DNA of 64,000 bases from Flavihumibacter rivuli. GTDB lineage: Bacteria > Bacteroidota > Bacteroidia > Chitinophagales > Chitinophagaceae. This document shows, piece by piece, positions 41,294 to 51,265 of this stretch. How positions within the stretch are numbered: the first letter of the stretch is position 1; each line of letters begins with the position of its first letter. Both the position numbers and the translations under genes were made by a program. The DNA lies in the NCBI RefSeq assembly GCF_018595685.2, contig NZ_CP092334.1, positions 1,640,001-1,704,000 of the forward strand, in the 5' to 3' direction. The notes under the pieces were generated by a model. It made no database searches, had not been told where the DNA came from, and saw only the letters and a list, made by a program, of their open reading frames with translations.

Positions 41294-41473
41294 TTAGATT
41301 TCTTCCACCTTCAAAAGGTGTTCAACCTTGCGTACCATTCCCAGGATCTGAGGAGTAGCCACAACTTCACGGCTGGCGTTCAGCTTTTTCAAGCCAAGTG
41401 CAACCAGGGTTTGCTTCTGATCAGCGGGACGATCGATAGCGCTTTTAACTTGAGTGATCTTAATCTTTTTCAT
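41294..41473 (-). CDS. rpmD: 50S ribosomal protein L30
   Basis: 59 aa (MKKIKITQVKSAIDRPADQK ... MVRKVEHLLKVEEI), typical short bacterial L30 with ferredoxin-like fold and the TPQILGMVRKV-type motif. It starts at ATG 41471-41473, 38 bp after the rpsE stop, and fits between rpsE and rplO as in most bacteria. Confidence 0.97.
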   Translation of the reverse strand: MKKIKITQVKSAIDRPADQKQTLVALGLKKLNASREVVATPQILGMVRKVEHLLKVEEI

Positions 41474-41511
41474 TGCTCTATGTTTCGTGTTACCGGTAAA
41501 CCGCTAACAGA

Positions 41512-42030
41512 TTAACCATTAAATACTTTCTTGAGGCTAACAGTACGGGTCTTAGCAACCTGTACGGGCTCACGGAGGGTAGCCAGTGCTTTGAAGGTAG
41601 CTTTCACCACGTTATGGGGGTTAGCTGAACCAAGGCTCTTGGCAAGAACGTCGGTGATACCAGCGCTTTCCAGTACAGCACGCATGCTGCCACCAGCGAT
41701 CACACCAGTACCGTGAGCTGCAGGCTTGATCAAAACCTTGGCAGCACCTTCCTTGGCGAGCTGATCATGGGGAATAGTACCGTGCATAACAGGCACTTTG
41801 ATCAGGTTCTTCTTGGCATCTTCGATACCCTTCGTAATTGCTTCCTGCACTTCTTTAGCCTTACCCAGACCATGACCAACAACGCCATTCTCGTTACCTA
41901 CCACCACCAGGGCAGAGAAGCTGAAGGCACGACCACCCTTGGTAGTCTTAACCACACGGTTGATAGCAACCACTTTCTCCTTCAATTCCAGGTCGCCGGC
42001 TTTAACTTTGTTTAAGTTTACTTTTGCCAT
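41512..42030 (-). CDS. rpsE: 30S ribosomal protein S5
   Basis: 172 aa, normal length. The N-terminal dsRNA-binding-like domain contains [21 protein letters not shown] and [13 protein letters not shown]; the C-terminal domain contains [18 protein letters not shown] and [12 protein letters not shown]5 acts in decoding fidelity at the 30S shoulder. The gap to rplR is 45 bp. Confidence 0.98.
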   Translation of the reverse strand: MAKVNLNKVKAGDLELKEKVVAINRVVKTTKGGRAFSFSALVVVGNENGVVGHGLGKAKEVQEAITKGIEDAKKNLIKVPVMHGTIPHDQLAKEGAAKVLIKPAAHGTGVIAGGSMRAVLESAGITDVLAKSLGSANPHNVVKATFKALATLREPVQVAKTRTVSLKKVFNG

Positions 42031-42075
42031 TTATTGCAGAAATTAAAAATGTATAATTTTTTATCTGATTAAGAA

Positions 42076-42429
42076 TTAGAACTGAAGACCACCTTCACGT
42101 GCGCCATCTGCAACAGACTTTACACGACCATGGTAGAGGTAACCACCACGATCAAAGGTAACAGCGGTCAAACCCAGTTCAGCAGCTTTACGTGCAATAG
42201 CCAAACCAACCAGCTTGCTTTTCTCAATCTTGGTTCCTTTCTGGGCAGCGATATCCTTGTCCTTGCTGGAAGCAGCGGCGAGGGTAACACTGTTCAGGTC
42301 GTCGATCAGCTGAACATAAATGTCAGTATTGCTACGGAATACAGACAGACGAGGCTTTTGAGGAGTACCACCCACCTTCTTACGAATGCGGTACTTGATC
42401 TTTTGCCTTTTGATAACTTTAGCGTCCAT
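42076..42429 (-). CDS. rplR: 50S ribosomal protein L18
   Basis: 117 aa, normal length, binds 5S rRNA with L5. Contains [28 protein letters not shown] and [21 protein letters not shown] at the C terminus. A long intercistronic hairpin lies in the 113-bp gap after rplF. Confidence 0.98.
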   Translation of the reverse strand: MDAKVIKRQKIKYRIRKKVGGTPQKPRLSVFRSNTDIYVQLIDDLNSVTLAAASSKDKDIAAQKGTKIEKSKLVGLAIARKAAELGLTAVTFDRGGYLYHGRVKSVADGAREGGLQF

Positions 42430-42493
42430 TTTTCTATTTTTTAAACTCCCGATACTGCCGGAAGTATTGACATTTAAAGATTATATAAGGAAG

Positions 42494-42531
42494 TAATTGC
42501 AGGAACTTAACATCGTCAGGCCCTGCAATTA
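42494..42531 (-). promoter_or_regulatory. Intercistronic hairpin between rplF and rplR
   Basis: TAATTGCAGG (42494-42503) and CCTGCAATTA (42522-42531) form a perfect 10-bp stem with an 18-nt loop. No T-tract follows, so it is more likely an RNA processing or stability element than a terminator. Confidence 0.45.
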
Positions 42532-42542
42532 ACTTAGCTTAA

Positions 42543-43097
42543 TTACTTACCAGCAGATTTACCTGCTTTCTTGCGAACCACTTCACCAACAAAGCGAACA
42601 CCTTTTCCTTTGTATGGCTCAGGCTTACGAAGACTGCGGATCTTGGCAGCCACCTGTCCAAGCAGTTGCTTATCGATACCTTCCAGGCTGATCTTTGGGT
42701 TTTGACCTTTTTCAGTTACTGTTGTAACCTTCAGTTCACTGGGGATCTCAAAAATGATATTATGGGAGTAACCGAGCGCCAGGTCCAAAAGGTTTCCGGT
42801 GTTTGCGGCTTTGAAACCCACACCCACCAGTTCCAGGTCGGCCTTAAATCCTTCTGTAACACCTTTTACCAGGTTAGCGATCAGTGCGCGGTACAGACCA
42901 TGCATGGCACGGTGACGGATCTGGTCAGTAGGACGGGTGATCAGTACTTCACCATCCTTCACTTCTACAGTGATATCCCTGTCAATGGCTTGCTTCAGCT
43001 CGCCTTTGGGACCTTTAACGGCAATCACATTATCCTTTCCAACAGTAATGGTAACTCCGGCAGGAACAGTGATCGGCTTTTTACCTATACGAGACAT
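42543..43097 (-). CDS. rplF: 50S ribosomal protein L6
   Basis: 184 aa, two similar alpha/beta domains as usual. N terminus MSRIGKKPITVPAGVTI, C-terminal LRKPEPYKGKGVRFVGEVVRKKAGK. L6 lies near the sarcin-ricin region and contributes to factor binding. The gap to rpsH is 126 bp and contains a 20-bp palindrome. Confidence 0.98.
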   Translation of the reverse strand: MSRIGKKPITVPAGVTITVGKDNVIAVKGPKGELKQAIDRDITVEVKDGEVLITRPTDQIRHRAMHGLYRALIANLVKGVTEGFKADLELVGVGFKAANTGNLLDLALGYSHNIIFEIPSELKVTTVTEKGQNPKISLEGIDKQLLGQVAAKIRSLRKPEPYKGKGVRFVGEVVRKKAGKSAGK

Positions 43098-43196
43098 GTT
43101 TTCTTTTTTTCAGTGTTAAACTTGATATTTCAAAGCTGGGGACCGATCAGTTGGGTATAGGACAACTTAATGTATCCCCTGCTGTATATGTTAAAA

Positions 43197-43216
43197 GCGC
43201 AATGCATGCATTGCGC
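43197..43216 (-). promoter_or_regulatory. Perfect 20-bp palindrome after rpsH
   Basis: GCGCAATGCA joined directly to TGCATTGCGC, 7 bp past the rpsH stop on the minus strand, then TTTTAAC. It could form a tight hairpin with a short T-stretch: partial terminator or RNA-processing element inside the operon. Confidence 0.5.
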
Positions 43217-43223
43217 GATTAGC

Positions 43224-43622
43224 TTAGTAGATGTAGCAAAGAACCTCGCCACCTACGTTCTGGGCCTTGGCTTCCTTGTCGGTCATTACACCCTTGGAAG
43301 TAGAAATGATGGCAACACCCAGACCGTTCTTTACGCGGCTGAAATCAGCAGGCTTAGCATACTGGCGAAGACCAGGACGGCTAACCCTTTCCAGTGACTG
43401 GATAGCGGGCTGCTTGGTGGAGGGATCGTACTTAAGGGCGATTTTGATAACACCTTGCTTGTTATCTTCTTCAAACTTGTACTTCAGGATATAACCCTTA
43501 TCGTACAGGATTTCAGTAATACGCTTTTTCAGGTTAGAAGCAGGGATCTCCACAATACGGTGACCAGCCATTTGAGCATTACGAATGCGGGTCAGGAAAT
43601 CTGCTATAGGATCAGTAACCAT
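43224..43622 (-). CDS. rpsH: 30S ribosomal protein S8
   Basis: 132 aa, normal length. N terminus MVTDPIADFLTRIRNAQMAGH and C terminus NGLGVAIISTSKGVMTDKEAKAQNVGGEVLCYIY are typical. S8 binds the central 16S domain and in E. coli represses the spc operon by binding its mRNA near rplE. Whether that occurs here cannot be told. Confidence 0.98.
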   Translation of the reverse strand: MVTDPIADFLTRIRNAQMAGHRIVEIPASNLKKRITEILYDKGYILKYKFEEDNKQGVIKIALKYDPSTKQPAIQSLERVSRPGLRQYAKPADFSRVKNGLGVAIISTSKGVMTDKEAKAQNVGGEVLCYIY

Positions 43623-43724
43623 TGCTATGAATAAGTTGATAGTTTGAAAATGTTTTTACACAATGCGATATCCTATTTGATATCAACAAAATTTCGCTCC
43701 TGCTTTTAGCAGTATAGCGGGCAA

Positions 43725-43994
43725 TTACCAGCTGGCTTTCTTTACGCCAGGGATCTTACCAGCCAGAGCCATGTCACGGAAGGTCACCCTTGAGATTCCG
43801 AAGAAACGCATGTAACCTTTAGGACGGCCTGTAAGCTGACAACGATTTTTCAGACGAACAGGAGAGGCGTTACGTGGCAACAGATCAAGTGCCTCGTAGT
43901 TACCTTCAGCTTTCAGTGCAGCGCGCTTCTCAGCGAACTTAGCTACCAGAGCTTCCCTTTTCCTTTGCCTGGCTTCTACCGATTTTTTAGCCAT
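43725..43994 (-). CDS. rpsN: 30S ribosomal protein S14 (zinc-independent type)
   Basis: 89 aa with C terminus [30 protein letters not shown]. Only one cysteine (NRCQLTG) is present, so it is the longer zinc-independent (C-) form, which differs from the short CxxC zinc type. It lies between rplE and rpsH as usual. Confidence 0.97.
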   Translation of the reverse strand: MAKKSVEARQRKREALVAKFAEKRAALKAEGNYEALDLLPRNASPVRLKNRCQLTGRPKGYMRFFGISRVTFRDMALAGKIPGVKKASW

Positions 43995-44081
43995 ATTAGT
44001 TTGTCGATTTGATGTTTAGTTTGAATCCTGCACCTGATTGCCGAAGGTTTCAGCATCCCGGGCCCTCATCAACCCCAAATA

Positions 44082-44657
44082 TTATTGGTTGTCTTTTTTA
44101 ATGTTACGGAAAGGCATACCAAGCTCCTTCAGGAGTTCATAAGCCTCTTCGTTGGTCTGGGCAGTGGTAACAAAAGTGATGTCCAGTCCAGTGATCTTAT
44201 TCACCTTGTCGATATCGATCTCAGGGAAAATGATCTGCTCGGTTACACCCAAGGTATAGTTACCGCGGCCATCGAAAGCCTTCTCGCTTACACCCTTGAA
44301 GTCACGTACACGAGGCAGTGACACAGAGATCAGGCGATCCAGGAACTCATACATCTTCTCACCACGCAGGGTAACACGGGCGCCAATTGGCATGTGCTTA
44401 CGCAGTTTGAAGTTAGAGATGTCCTTCTTAGACATGGTAGGAACCGCTTTCTGACCGGTGATGGTGGTCAGCTCTTCTACAGCGATATCAACCAGTTTCT
44501 TATCGGCAACAGCGCCATTCACACCACGGTTCAAGCAGATCTTGGTCAGCTTGGGAGCCTGCATGATGGTCTTGTATCCGAATTTCTTCATTAAGGCAGG
44601 TACTACTTCACTAGTGTACTTGTCTGCCAGACGCGGAGTATATTTAACGGTACTCAT
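44082..44657 (-). CDS. rplE: 50S ribosomal protein L5
   Basis: 191 aa, normal length, binds 5S rRNA. Contains [48 protein letters not shown], and [24 protein letters not shown]. Its ATG overlaps the rplX stop by one base (TAATG), so the two are translationally coupled. Confidence 0.98.
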   Translation of the reverse strand: MSTVKYTPRLADKYTSEVVPALMKKFGYKTIMQAPKLTKICLNRGVNGAVADKKLVDIAVEELTTITGQKAVPTMSKKDISNFKLRKHMPIGARVTLRGEKMYEFLDRLISVSLPRVRDFKGVSEKAFDGRGNYTLGVTEQIIFPEIDIDKVNKITGLDITFVTTAQTNEEAYELLKELGMPFRNIKKDNQ

Positions 44658-44995
44658 TACTTAATTACCTCCCCTGATTTTTTTGAAACACGAACTAGCT
44701 TACCATTTTCACGGTTACGCTTTACCTTGGTAGCGGCACCAGCCTTAGCATCCCACAACATAACGTTGGAAATGTTAATGGGGGCTTCTTTCTTAACGAT
44801 GCCACCCTTGGTATTCTGGGCAGACGGCTTGGTGTGCTTTGTAATGATGTTCACACCTTCCACTACAACACGGCCTTTATCAACGATTACCTCCAAAACC
44901 TTGCGGGGTTTCTTCAGGTCCTTGTCATCGCCGGCAATCACAACTACTGTGTCGCCCTTTTTGATGTTGTATTTCGGTTTGAATCTTGTGCTCAT
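44657..44995 (-). CDS. rplX: 50S ribosomal protein L24
   Basis: 112 aa, with an N-terminal KOW motif ([26 protein letters not shown]) and [16 protein letters not shown]24 is an early 50S assembly initiator. It overlaps rplE by one base and follows rplN by 72 bp. Confidence 0.98.
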   Translation of the reverse strand: MSTRFKPKYNIKKGDTVVVIAGDDKDLKKPRKVLEVIVDKGRVVVEGVNIITKHTKPSAQNTKGGIVKKEAPINISNVMLWDAKAGAATKVKRNRENGKLVRVSKKSGEVIK

Positions 44996-45067
44996 GTAGA
45001 TTCTTGTTTATCTATTATTCACTTTTTTTACTAGCCCGTGCGACCAATCGGGGGCGCAAAGGTACGA

Positions 45068-45436
45068 TTATAATACTTCCGGAGCAAGAGAAATAATCTT
45101 CATATAACCCTTGTCGCGCAGTTCCCTGGCAACAGGTCCGAAAATACGTGTACCGCGGGGCTCATCGGCGTTGTTCAACAACACTACGGCATTGTCGTCG
45201 AAACGGATGTAAGAACCATCTTTACGGCGCAATTTGTTCTTGGTACGAACGATAACTGCTTTAGTTACGGTACCTTTCTTAATGCCGCCGGCAGGAATAG
45301 CGTCCTTAACAGTAACAACGATCTTATCGCCGATCCTGGCGTAATCCTGTCCACTGTTACCCAGCACGCGGATAACCAATACTTCCTTGGCACCGCTGTT
45401 GTCCGCTACGTTCAATCTGCTTTCTTGCTGAATCAT
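45068..45436 (-). CDS. rplN: 50S ribosomal protein L14
   Basis: 122 aa, standard length and sequence: [20 protein letters not shown] and [29 protein letters not shown]. It lies near the 30S interface. Gap to rpsQ is 79 bp. Confidence 0.99.
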   Translation of the reverse strand: MIQQESRLNVADNSGAKEVLVIRVLGNSGQDYARIGDKIVVTVKDAIPAGGIKKGTVTKAVIVRTKNKLRRKDGSYIRFDDNAVVLLNNADEPRGTRIFGPVARELRDKGYMKIISLAPEVL

Positions 45437-45515
45437 TTTGAATTAGTTTAATCGTATTATACCATTGTAAAACAGAGGGATCACTCCAGGCAGACAATGC
45501 TGCTCCGGGCTTACC

Positions 45516-45773
45516 TTATTTAACCTTTTCAACCACTTCCACCAGTCTCCAACGCTTGGTCTTACTAAGCGGACGGGTTTCCATGATGCGAACGGTGTCA
45601 CCAATGTTGCACTCGTTCTTCTCATCATGAGCGTGGAACTTGGTGGTCTTCTTCAGGAACTTACCGTAAATTGGGTGTTTTACCTTTCTTTCTACGGCAA
45701 CAGTGATGGTCTTTTCCATCTTGTTGCTGGTAACCACCCCGATCCTTGTTTTACGCAAATTTCTTTCAGCCAT
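45516..45773 (-). CDS. rpsQ: 30S ribosomal protein S17
   Basis: 85 aa OB-fold 16S rRNA-binding protein. N terminus [39 protein letters not shown] and central [27 protein letters not shown] are typical. Confidence 0.98.
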   Translation of the reverse strand: MAERNLRKTRIGVVTSNKMEKTITVAVERKVKHPIYGKFLKKTTKFHAHDEKNECNIGDTVRIMETRPLSKTKRWRLVEVVEKVK

Positions 45774-45819
45774 TGTTATTAGATTTAGCTTTTAGCTTTT
45801 TGTTAAACCTGGCACCGGA

Positions 45820-46029
45820 TTAGGCAGTAGCCAGCTTCTTGTTTAATTCCGTTTTCAGACGGGAAATATCCCTGCGCAGGGAGCGGATGCTCATGGGGTT
45901 CTCCAGCGGAGTGATCGCATGGGCGAACTCCAGCTTTTTCAGGCGCAGCTCATCTTCCTGAATACGGGCCTTCAGATCAGCAACACTCATGTCCTTCAGG
46001 CTCTTAACGAAATCGATTTTCTTAGACAT
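45820..46029 (-). CDS. rpmC: 50S ribosomal protein L29
   Basis: 69-aa helical hairpin protein near the peptide exit tunnel. Sequence MSKKIDFVKSLKDMSVADLKARIQEDELRLKKLEFAHA with the helical SIRSLRRDISRLKTELNKK end matches L29. It lies 30 bp after rplP. Confidence 0.97.
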   Translation of the reverse strand: MSKKIDFVKSLKDMSVADLKARIQEDELRLKKLEFAHAITPLENPMSIRSLRRDISRLKTELNKKLATA

Positions 46030-46059
46030 TGTATAGTCGATTTTTGTTGTTAGGAAATG

Positions 46060-46479
46060 TTATGACTGCAGATCCCTGCGAACCACAAACTTGGTTTTGA
46101 TGGGAAGCTTCTGAGCAGCCAGTTCCATCGCTTCTTTGGCCAGTTCCATGGGAACACCGTCGCATTCAAACAAAATACGACCAGGCTTAACTACGGCAGC
46201 CCAATGATCAGGGTTACCTTTACCTTTACCCATCCTCACTTCCAGTGGCTTACGGGTAACAATTTTATCAGGGAAAATGCGGATCCAAACACTACCCTCA
46301 CGCTTCATGTGACGGGTCATTGCCTGGCGGGCACTTTCAATCTGACGGTCGGTCATCCACACAGTTTCCAAAGCCTTCAAACCGAATGAACCAAATGACA
46401 GGGTAGTACCGCGTTTTGCGTTGCCTTTCACAGGCATCTTCTGCATCTTCCTGTGCTTCGTTCTTTTAGGTTGTAACAT
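46060..46479 (-). CDS. rplP: 50S ribosomal protein L16
   Basis: 139 aa, normal length: [46 protein letters not shown] and [22 protein letters not shown] end. L16 helps position the A-site tRNA acceptor arm. Confidence 0.98.
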   Translation of the reverse strand: MLQPKRTKHRKMQKMPVKGNAKRGTTLSFGSFGLKALETVWMTDRQIESARQAMTRHMKREGSVWIRIFPDKIVTRKPLEVRMGKGKGNPDHWAAVVKPGRILFECDGVPMELAKEAMELAAQKLPIKTKFVVRRDLQS

Positions 46480-46517
46480 CTTGAATATATTTCCTGGTTA
46501 CTTGATGTTGTTTCTGA

Positions 46518-47282
46518 TTAGTTTCTACGCTCTCTTCTGTCTCCACCACGTCCACCGCGATCACGACGGTCACCACCGCGATCATCACGACGCTCCCTCC
46601 TGTCACTTACTTCGCTCTTACCTCCAATGAAATTGGGGTTAAGGTCGCGCTTGGTAAGTACTTCACCTTTACAGATCCATACCTTGATACCAATCTTTCC
46701 GTAAACAGTCAGTGCGAATACGTTAGCATAGTCAATATCCATACGAAGGGTGTGCAAAGGTGTACGACCCTGCTTGATCTCTTCGGTACGGGCGATTTCA
46801 GCACCACCCAAACGACCTGCAACCTTGATCTTGATACCTTCAGCACCCATGCGGAGCGCAGAAGCAATCGCCATCTTGATAGCACGCTTATAGTTGATAC
46901 GGTTCTCAATTTGCTTGGCAATGGTGTCAGCAACGATGTTGGCATCCAATTCCGGGCGACGGATCTCCAGGATATTGATCTGCACATCATCCTTACCGGT
47001 CAGCTTCTTCAACTCTTCCTTAATGCGGTCAACCTCATTACCACCTTTTCCTATGATGATACCAGGCTTGGATGTATGGATGGTTACGATCAACTTACCC
47101 AGCGTACGCTCGATAACGATCTTGGAAATGCCCCCCTTATTGATACGGGCATTCAGGTAAGTACGGATCTTATGATCCTCGATCAACTTGGTAGAGAAAT
47201 CTTTCTTGTTGCCATACCAGTTGCTTTCCCAACCGCGGATGATTCCCAACCTTGCACCAATAGGATTTGTTTTCTGACCCAT
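46518..47282 (-). CDS. rpsC: 30S ribosomal protein S3
   Basis: 254 aa. The N-terminal KH domain ([20 protein letters not shown]) and the C-terminal domain ([31 protein letters not shown]) are normal. The protein ends in a tail of about 30 residues made of Arg, Asp and Gly ([10 protein letters not shown], then [16 protein letters not shown]), absent in E. coli S3 (233 aa) but seen in some other lineages. The tail could contact mRNA at the entry channel where S3 sits; that is inference. Confidence 0.98.
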   Translation of the reverse strand: MGQKTNPIGARLGIIRGWESNWYGNKKDFSTKLIEDHKIRTYLNARINKGGISKIVIERTLGKLIVTIHTSKPGIIIGKGGNEVDRIKEELKKLTGKDDVQINILEIRRPELDANIVADTIAKQIENRINYKRAIKMAIASALRMGAEGIKIKVAGRLGGAEIARTEEIKQGRTPLHTLRMDIDYANVFALTVYGKIGIKVWICKGEVLTKRDLNPNFIGGKSEVSDRRERRDDRGGDRRDRGGRGGDRRERRN

Positions 47283-47313
47283 GTGTTTGGTATATTAAGT
47301 TTATACGATTGAA

Positions 47314-47649
47314 TTATTTAGTATCTACAATTACTGTTACGTGATTGCTGCGCTTGCGAACACGGTAACCACGGCCCTGAGGGGCGGGACGCATACGCTT
47401 CAACGTCCTGGCGCCATCAACGAAGACGGTCTTAACCACCAGTTGTGATTCATCACCACCCTGGTTAGCTTGTTTCCAGTTGCTGATTGCACTTACCACC
47501 AGTTTGCGCAGGGGAACAGCCGGATGCTTGGCATTGTGCTCCAAAACTGCCAGGGCCTTCTCTACTTCCATACCACGGATCAGGTCAGCCAGCAAACGCA
47601 TTTTTCTGGGCGAAGTGGGATAATTTCTCAGTTTAGCTACTGCTTCCAT
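47314..47649 (-). CDS. rplV: 50S ribosomal protein L22
   Basis: 111 aa, exit-tunnel protein. N terminus [26 protein letters not shown]; the tunnel beta-hairpin includes [31 protein letters not shown]. Gap to rpsS is 79 bp. Confidence 0.98.
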   Translation of the reverse strand: MEAVAKLRNYPTSPRKMRLLADLIRGMEVEKALAVLEHNAKHPAVPLRKLVVSAISNWKQANQGGDESQLVVKTVFVDGARTLKRMRPAPQGRGYRVRKRSNHVTVIVDTK

Positions 47650-47728
47650 TTTTATTTGATTCTAGATTCAGGATGCTGGATGCAGCGCATCAGGAGCCTG
47701 CACCCGGTATCACGCATCAGTTATTGAA

Positions 47729-47998
47729 TTACATTTTCTTGCTTGAGTGTCCCTTGAAGTTACGGGTAGGGGCAAATTCACCTAACTTATGACCTACCAT
47801 GAACTCAGTTACGTAAACAGGGATGAACTTGTTACCATTGTGCACGGCAAAAGTGTGACCCACGAACTCAGGAGTAATAGTTGAACGACGGCTCCAGGTT
47901 TTGATTACACCCTTCTTGCTTTTGCCTTCGGTCATATCCACTACCTTCTTCTCCAGTTTAGCGTCTACGTAAGGACCTTTTTTAATTGAACGAGCCAT
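47729..47998 (-). CDS. rpsS: 30S ribosomal protein S19
   Basis: 89 aa, standard. [19 protein letters not shown] and [44 protein letters not shown] are typical; S19 lies at the 30S head. Confidence 0.99.
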   Translation of the reverse strand: MARSIKKGPYVDAKLEKKVVDMTEGKSKKGVIKTWSRRSTITPEFVGHTFAVHNGNKFIPVYVTEFMVGHKLGEFAPTRNFKGHSSKKM

Positions 47999-48044
47999 AT
48001 CTCGAGTTTAGATTTTAGCTGTGATTGATTTTAGTTGCTTCGGT

Positions 48045-48878
48045 TTAGGCTAACTTCTTACCATTCTTACGCTGAATGATCAACTTGTCAGAACCCTTAT
48101 GCTTACGGGTCTTCTGTCCCTTAGCATACTTACCGGTCCTGCTCCTTGGGTGACCACCTGAAGCCTTACCTTCACCACCACCCATTGGGTGATCTACAGG
48201 GTTCATGGCCACACCACGGTTGCGGGGGCGGATACCCTTCCAACGGTTACGACCAGCCTTACCCATGCTTTGCAAGTTGTGGTCGCTGTTACCAACCTCA
48301 CCTACAGTAGCGTAGCAATTGATCAATACTTTCCTCAGTTCGCCTGAAGGCATCTTCAATACAGCGTACTTCTCCTCCTTCGCATTCAGGTTGGCTCCTG
48401 AACCGGCGCTACGGGCGATCTTACCACCCTGGCCAGGCTGCATTTCAATATTGTGAACGATGGTACCGAGAGGCATATTCTTCAGCATCAGGGCATTGCC
48501 GATCTCAGGGGCAACAGCGTCACCACTGATAACGGTAGCACCAACCTGCAGGCCTTTGGGGGCCAGGATATAACGCTTCTCACCATCAGCATAATTCAAC
48601 AGGGCGATGAACGCTGAACGGTTCGGATCATACTCAATGGTAGCAACAGTTGCAGGAATATCCTTCTTGTCGCGCTTGAAATCAACCAGACGGTACATCT
48701 TGGCATGACCACCACCAATGTAGCGCATGCTGCGACGCCCCTGGGCGTTACGACCACCGGTTGACTTGATCTTCTCAACCAGGCTCTTCTCAGGAACATT
48801 TGTAGTAACTTCTGCGTACGCGTTTCCAATTCTCCAACGCGTACCAGCTGTCATCGGTTTATACTTTCTTAATGCCAT
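48045..48878 (-). CDS. rplB: 50S ribosomal protein L2
   Basis: 277 aa, normal length. Core 23S-binding protein near the peptidyl transferase centre. Key parts: [41 protein letters not shown], and the conserved [24 protein letters not shown] containing the His important for peptidyl transferase region assembly. Confidence 0.99.
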   Translation of the reverse strand: MALRKYKPMTAGTRWRIGNAYAEVTTNVPEKSLVEKIKSTGGRNAQGRRSMRYIGGGHAKMYRLVDFKRDKKDIPATVATIEYDPNRSAFIALLNYADGEKRYILAPKGLQVGATVISGDAVAPEIGNALMLKNMPLGTIVHNIEMQPGQGGKIARSAGSGANLNAKEEKYAVLKMPSGELRKVLINCYATVGEVGNSDHNLQSMGKAGRNRWKGIRPRNRGVAMNPVDHPMGGGEGKASGGHPRSRTGKYAKGQKTRKHKGSDKLIIQRKNGKKLA

Positions 48879-48990
48879 TTTCTTTAGTTTTTTAGCGAAA
48901 TTTTCAGCTTCGCTCGCTTTAATTGTTTGATCGTTTTGTTGTCGGACGAATCAAGATCATTGAGCCGTCGAACCATTCAACCATACGGTA

Positions 48991-49290
48991 TTAAACTGCG
49001 CCATACAGGTCAATGGTCTCACCTTCAGCAACAGTCACCAGCGCTTTCTTATAAGCAGGCTTGCGACCCTGAATGAAACCAGCCTTGGTAAAGCGGGTCT
49101 TGTTCTTACCAGGGATCACTGCTGTGTTAACATCAACTACGGTTACACCATAGAAAGTCTCAACAGCTTTCTTGATCTCCAGCTTGTTAGCCTTACGGGC
49201 AACCTTGAACGCGAAACGACGCAGACCTTCCTGCTGGCTGTTCGCCTTCTCAGTCAAAATAGGCTTTATCAATACTTCAGAAAGTTTCAT
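48991..49290 (-). CDS. rplW: 50S ribosomal protein L23
   Basis: 99 aa, exit-tunnel protein that docks SRP and trigger factor. Contains SEVLIKPILTEKANSQQEG and FKVARKANKLEIKKAVETFYGVTVVDVNTAVIPGKNKT. The 112-bp gap to rplB has no recognised feature. Confidence 0.98.
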   Translation of the reverse strand: MKLSEVLIKPILTEKANSQQEGLRRFAFKVARKANKLEIKKAVETFYGVTVVDVNTAVIPGKNKTRFTKAGFIQGRKPAYKKALVTVAEGETIDLYGAV

Positions 49291-49316
49291 CTCTTTCTAT
49301 TTAAAATTTGTTAGGA

Positions 49317-49955
49317 TTATGCGTTTTCTTCAACCTCAGCTTCGCTGAAAACTTTAGCTGCGCTTTCGCTCAGCACCAGTACCTGGGCGTTTACGATATC
49401 GTAAGTGTTTACATCGCTCAGCAGGGTACCTTCTACTGAAGGCAGGTTGCGCAGGCTCAGGTAAACATTCTCACCGTTCTCAGGCAGAACGAACAGGGTC
49501 TTCTTATCTGCTACGTTCAGGGCCTTCAGCACACCGGTGAATGCCTTGGTCTTGGGGGTATCGAAGTTGATATCCTCAATTACAAGGATCGCATTCTCCT
49601 TAGCCTTGTGAGCAAGGGCTGACATCTTGGCCAGGTCCTTCACTTTACGGTTCAGTTTGAAATCATAGTCGCGGGGCTTGGGGCCGAAAATGGTACCACC
49701 ACCCTTATACAGGGGGTTACGCAGGTTACCCTTACGGGATCCACCGGTACCCTTTTGGCGGTGCAGCTTACGGCTGGCACCCTGAACCTCTTTACGGGTC
49801 TTTACTTTATGCGTACCCTGGCGCTGCGCTGCCAGGAACTGCTTAACTGCCAGGTAGATCACGTGATCGTTAGGCTCAATACCGAAGATTTCTTCCGGCA
49901 ACTCTATGGTCCTACCGGTCTTCTGTCCTTGTATATTTAATACATCTACTTGCAT
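49317..49955 (-). CDS. rplD: 50S ribosomal protein L4
   Basis: 212 aa, normal length. Contains the extended loop KTRKEVQGASRKLHRQKGTGGSRKGNLRNP that lines the exit tunnel and the globular part with NLPSVEGTLLSDVNTYDIVNAQVLVLSESA. In E. coli L4 autoregulates the S10 operon; the rpsJ-rplC gap here is a candidate for leader structure but is not tested. Confidence 0.98.
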   Translation of the reverse strand: MQVDVLNIQGQKTGRTIELPEEIFGIEPNDHVIYLAVKQFLAAQRQGTHKVKTRKEVQGASRKLHRQKGTGGSRKGNLRNPLYKGGGTIFGPKPRDYDFKLNRKVKDLAKMSALAHKAKENAILVIEDINFDTPKTKAFTGVLKALNVADKKTLFVLPENGENVYLSLRNLPSVEGTLLSDVNTYDIVNAQVLVLSESAAKVFSEAEVEENA

Positions 49956-49975
49956 CGTACTTCAGATTAAATGGT

Positions 49976-50593
49976 TTACTTCTGGATAAAAACGATAGAA
50001 CCGTTGTGGCCAGGAACTGAACCACTAACCAGGATATAGTTCTTCTCAGGGAATACTTTCAGGATCTTCAGGCCCTTCATCTTCACTCGCTCATTACCCA
50101 TATGGCCGGCCATGCGCATACCCTTCATTACGCGGGAAGCGTCAGAAGAGTTACCCAATGAACCCGGAGCGCGCTGACGGTCGTGCTGACCGTGAGATGC
50201 TTCACCAACACCAGAGAAACCATGGCGCTTAACAACACCCTGGAAACCCTTACCCTTGGAAGTACCTACTACATCAACTTTTTCACCTTCGGCGAAAATT
50301 TCTGCAGTAACAGTTTCACCCAGAGCTTTTTCAACAGAGAAATCGCGGAATTCTTTTACGAAACGCTTCGCGGCAGTTTGTGCTTTAGAGAAGTGATTTG
50401 CTTCGGCTTTTGTAGTGTGCTTTTCTTTCTTGTCGCCGAATGCGAGTTGCAGGGCATTGTAACCGTCTGACTCTTTGGTCTTCACCTGGGTTACAACGCA
50501 AGGACCAGCCTCAATGATGGTGCAAGCAGTTTGCTTGCCATCGGGACTGAAGATGCTGGTCATCCCAACCTTTTTTCCAATGATTCCTTTCAT
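49976..50593 (-). CDS. rplC: 50S ribosomal protein L3
   Basis: 205 aa, normal length. N terminus [31 protein letters not shown] and the conserved [41 protein letters not shown] segment, which reaches the peptidyl transferase centre. It follows rpsJ after an unusually long 366-bp gap. Confidence 0.99.
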   Translation of the reverse strand: MKGIIGKKVGMTSIFSPDGKQTACTIIEAGPCVVTQVKTKESDGYNALQLAFGDKKEKHTTKAEANHFSKAQTAAKRFVKEFRDFSVEKALGETVTAEIFAEGEKVDVVGTSKGKGFQGVVKRHGFSGVGEASHGQHDRQRAPGSLGNSSDASRVMKGMRMAGHMGNERVKMKGLKILKVFPEKNYILVSGSVPGHNGSIVFIQK

Positions 50594-50959
50594 TTGTTTA
50601 CCATTTGTGCCGCATGGTTAAAAGGACAATCCAGCTGACTTTAAATTAGTCTAAGGATGGACTTCAATCCCCGTTTGCCACCGACCTTTTCTTTTATCTG
50701 ACGAACCACTGAAGGATCCTGCTCAGGTCCGCCCGCCTTCGCTAAAGCTTCGGCGGGTAATTAGAAGTACCGATGGTAAACAAACCATGAACGGCTTGTT
50801 CATATTTACTTTTACTCAATTGTGGATGAAAAAGGATTTCCTTTCTGATTTGCCTTTTCACCCAACCCCAGCGCTCTTTTCTCCTGTTTGACCAGAATTG
50901 AGAGATAGGGCAGTTATTTTAAGAACTTTATTTGAATCGCCTTTCAGCGAATCGACCTG
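50594..50959 (-). other. 366-bp gap between rpsJ and rplC
   Basis: In most bacteria rpsJ and rplC are a few to a few tens of bases apart. Here the gap is 366 bp and has no ORF. It holds a palindromic element at 50732-50757 (CCCGCC...GGCGGG). No exact TANNTTTG box was found on the minus strand. Possible roles are a leader or regulatory region of rplC or an inserted repeat. Confidence 0.6.
50732..50757. repeat. REP-like GC-rich palindromic element
   Basis: Palindromic unit CCCGCCTTCGC...GCTTCGGCGGG with AAA in the centre; CCCGCC pairs with GGCGGG. Very similar short palindromes are, from memory, scattered in many Bacteroidota intergenic regions. One copy in this window. It interrupts the normal rpsJ-rplC spacing. 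Confidence 0.5.
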
Positions 50960-51265
50960 TTAGGCCTTGATCTCAACCTCAACACCTGAAGGCAGGTCAA
51001 GCTTGCTCAGGGCATCTACAGTCCTGGAAGAACTGGTATAGATGTCCAACAAACGCTTGTGAGTGCACAGTTGGAACTGCTCACGAGCCTTCTTGTTAAC
51101 GTGTGGAGAGCGCAGTACAGTGAAGATTTTCTTCTGGGTAGGCAAAGGAATAGGACCAGTTACCACTGCACCTGTACTACGAACGGTTTTAACGATCTTT
51201 TCGGCAGATTTGTCTACCAGGTTGTGATCGTAAGACTGCAATTTTATTCTGATTCGCTGTGACAT
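50960..51265 (-). CDS. rpsJ: 30S ribosomal protein S10 (NusE)
   Basis: 101 aa, standard ([30 protein letters not shown] and KREQF-like [21 protein letters not shown]). It is a 30S head protein and transcription antitermination factor NusE. First gene of the ribosomal cluster, directly behind a consensus promoter. Upstream genes rpsL, rpsG, fusA and tuf, which are usually linked, are not present. Confidence 0.99.
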   Translation of the reverse strand: MSQRIRIKLQSYDHNLVDKSAEKIVKTVRSTGAVVTGPIPLPTQKKIFTVLRSPHVNKKAREQFQLCTHKRLLDIYTSSSRTVDALSKLDLPSGVEVEIKA

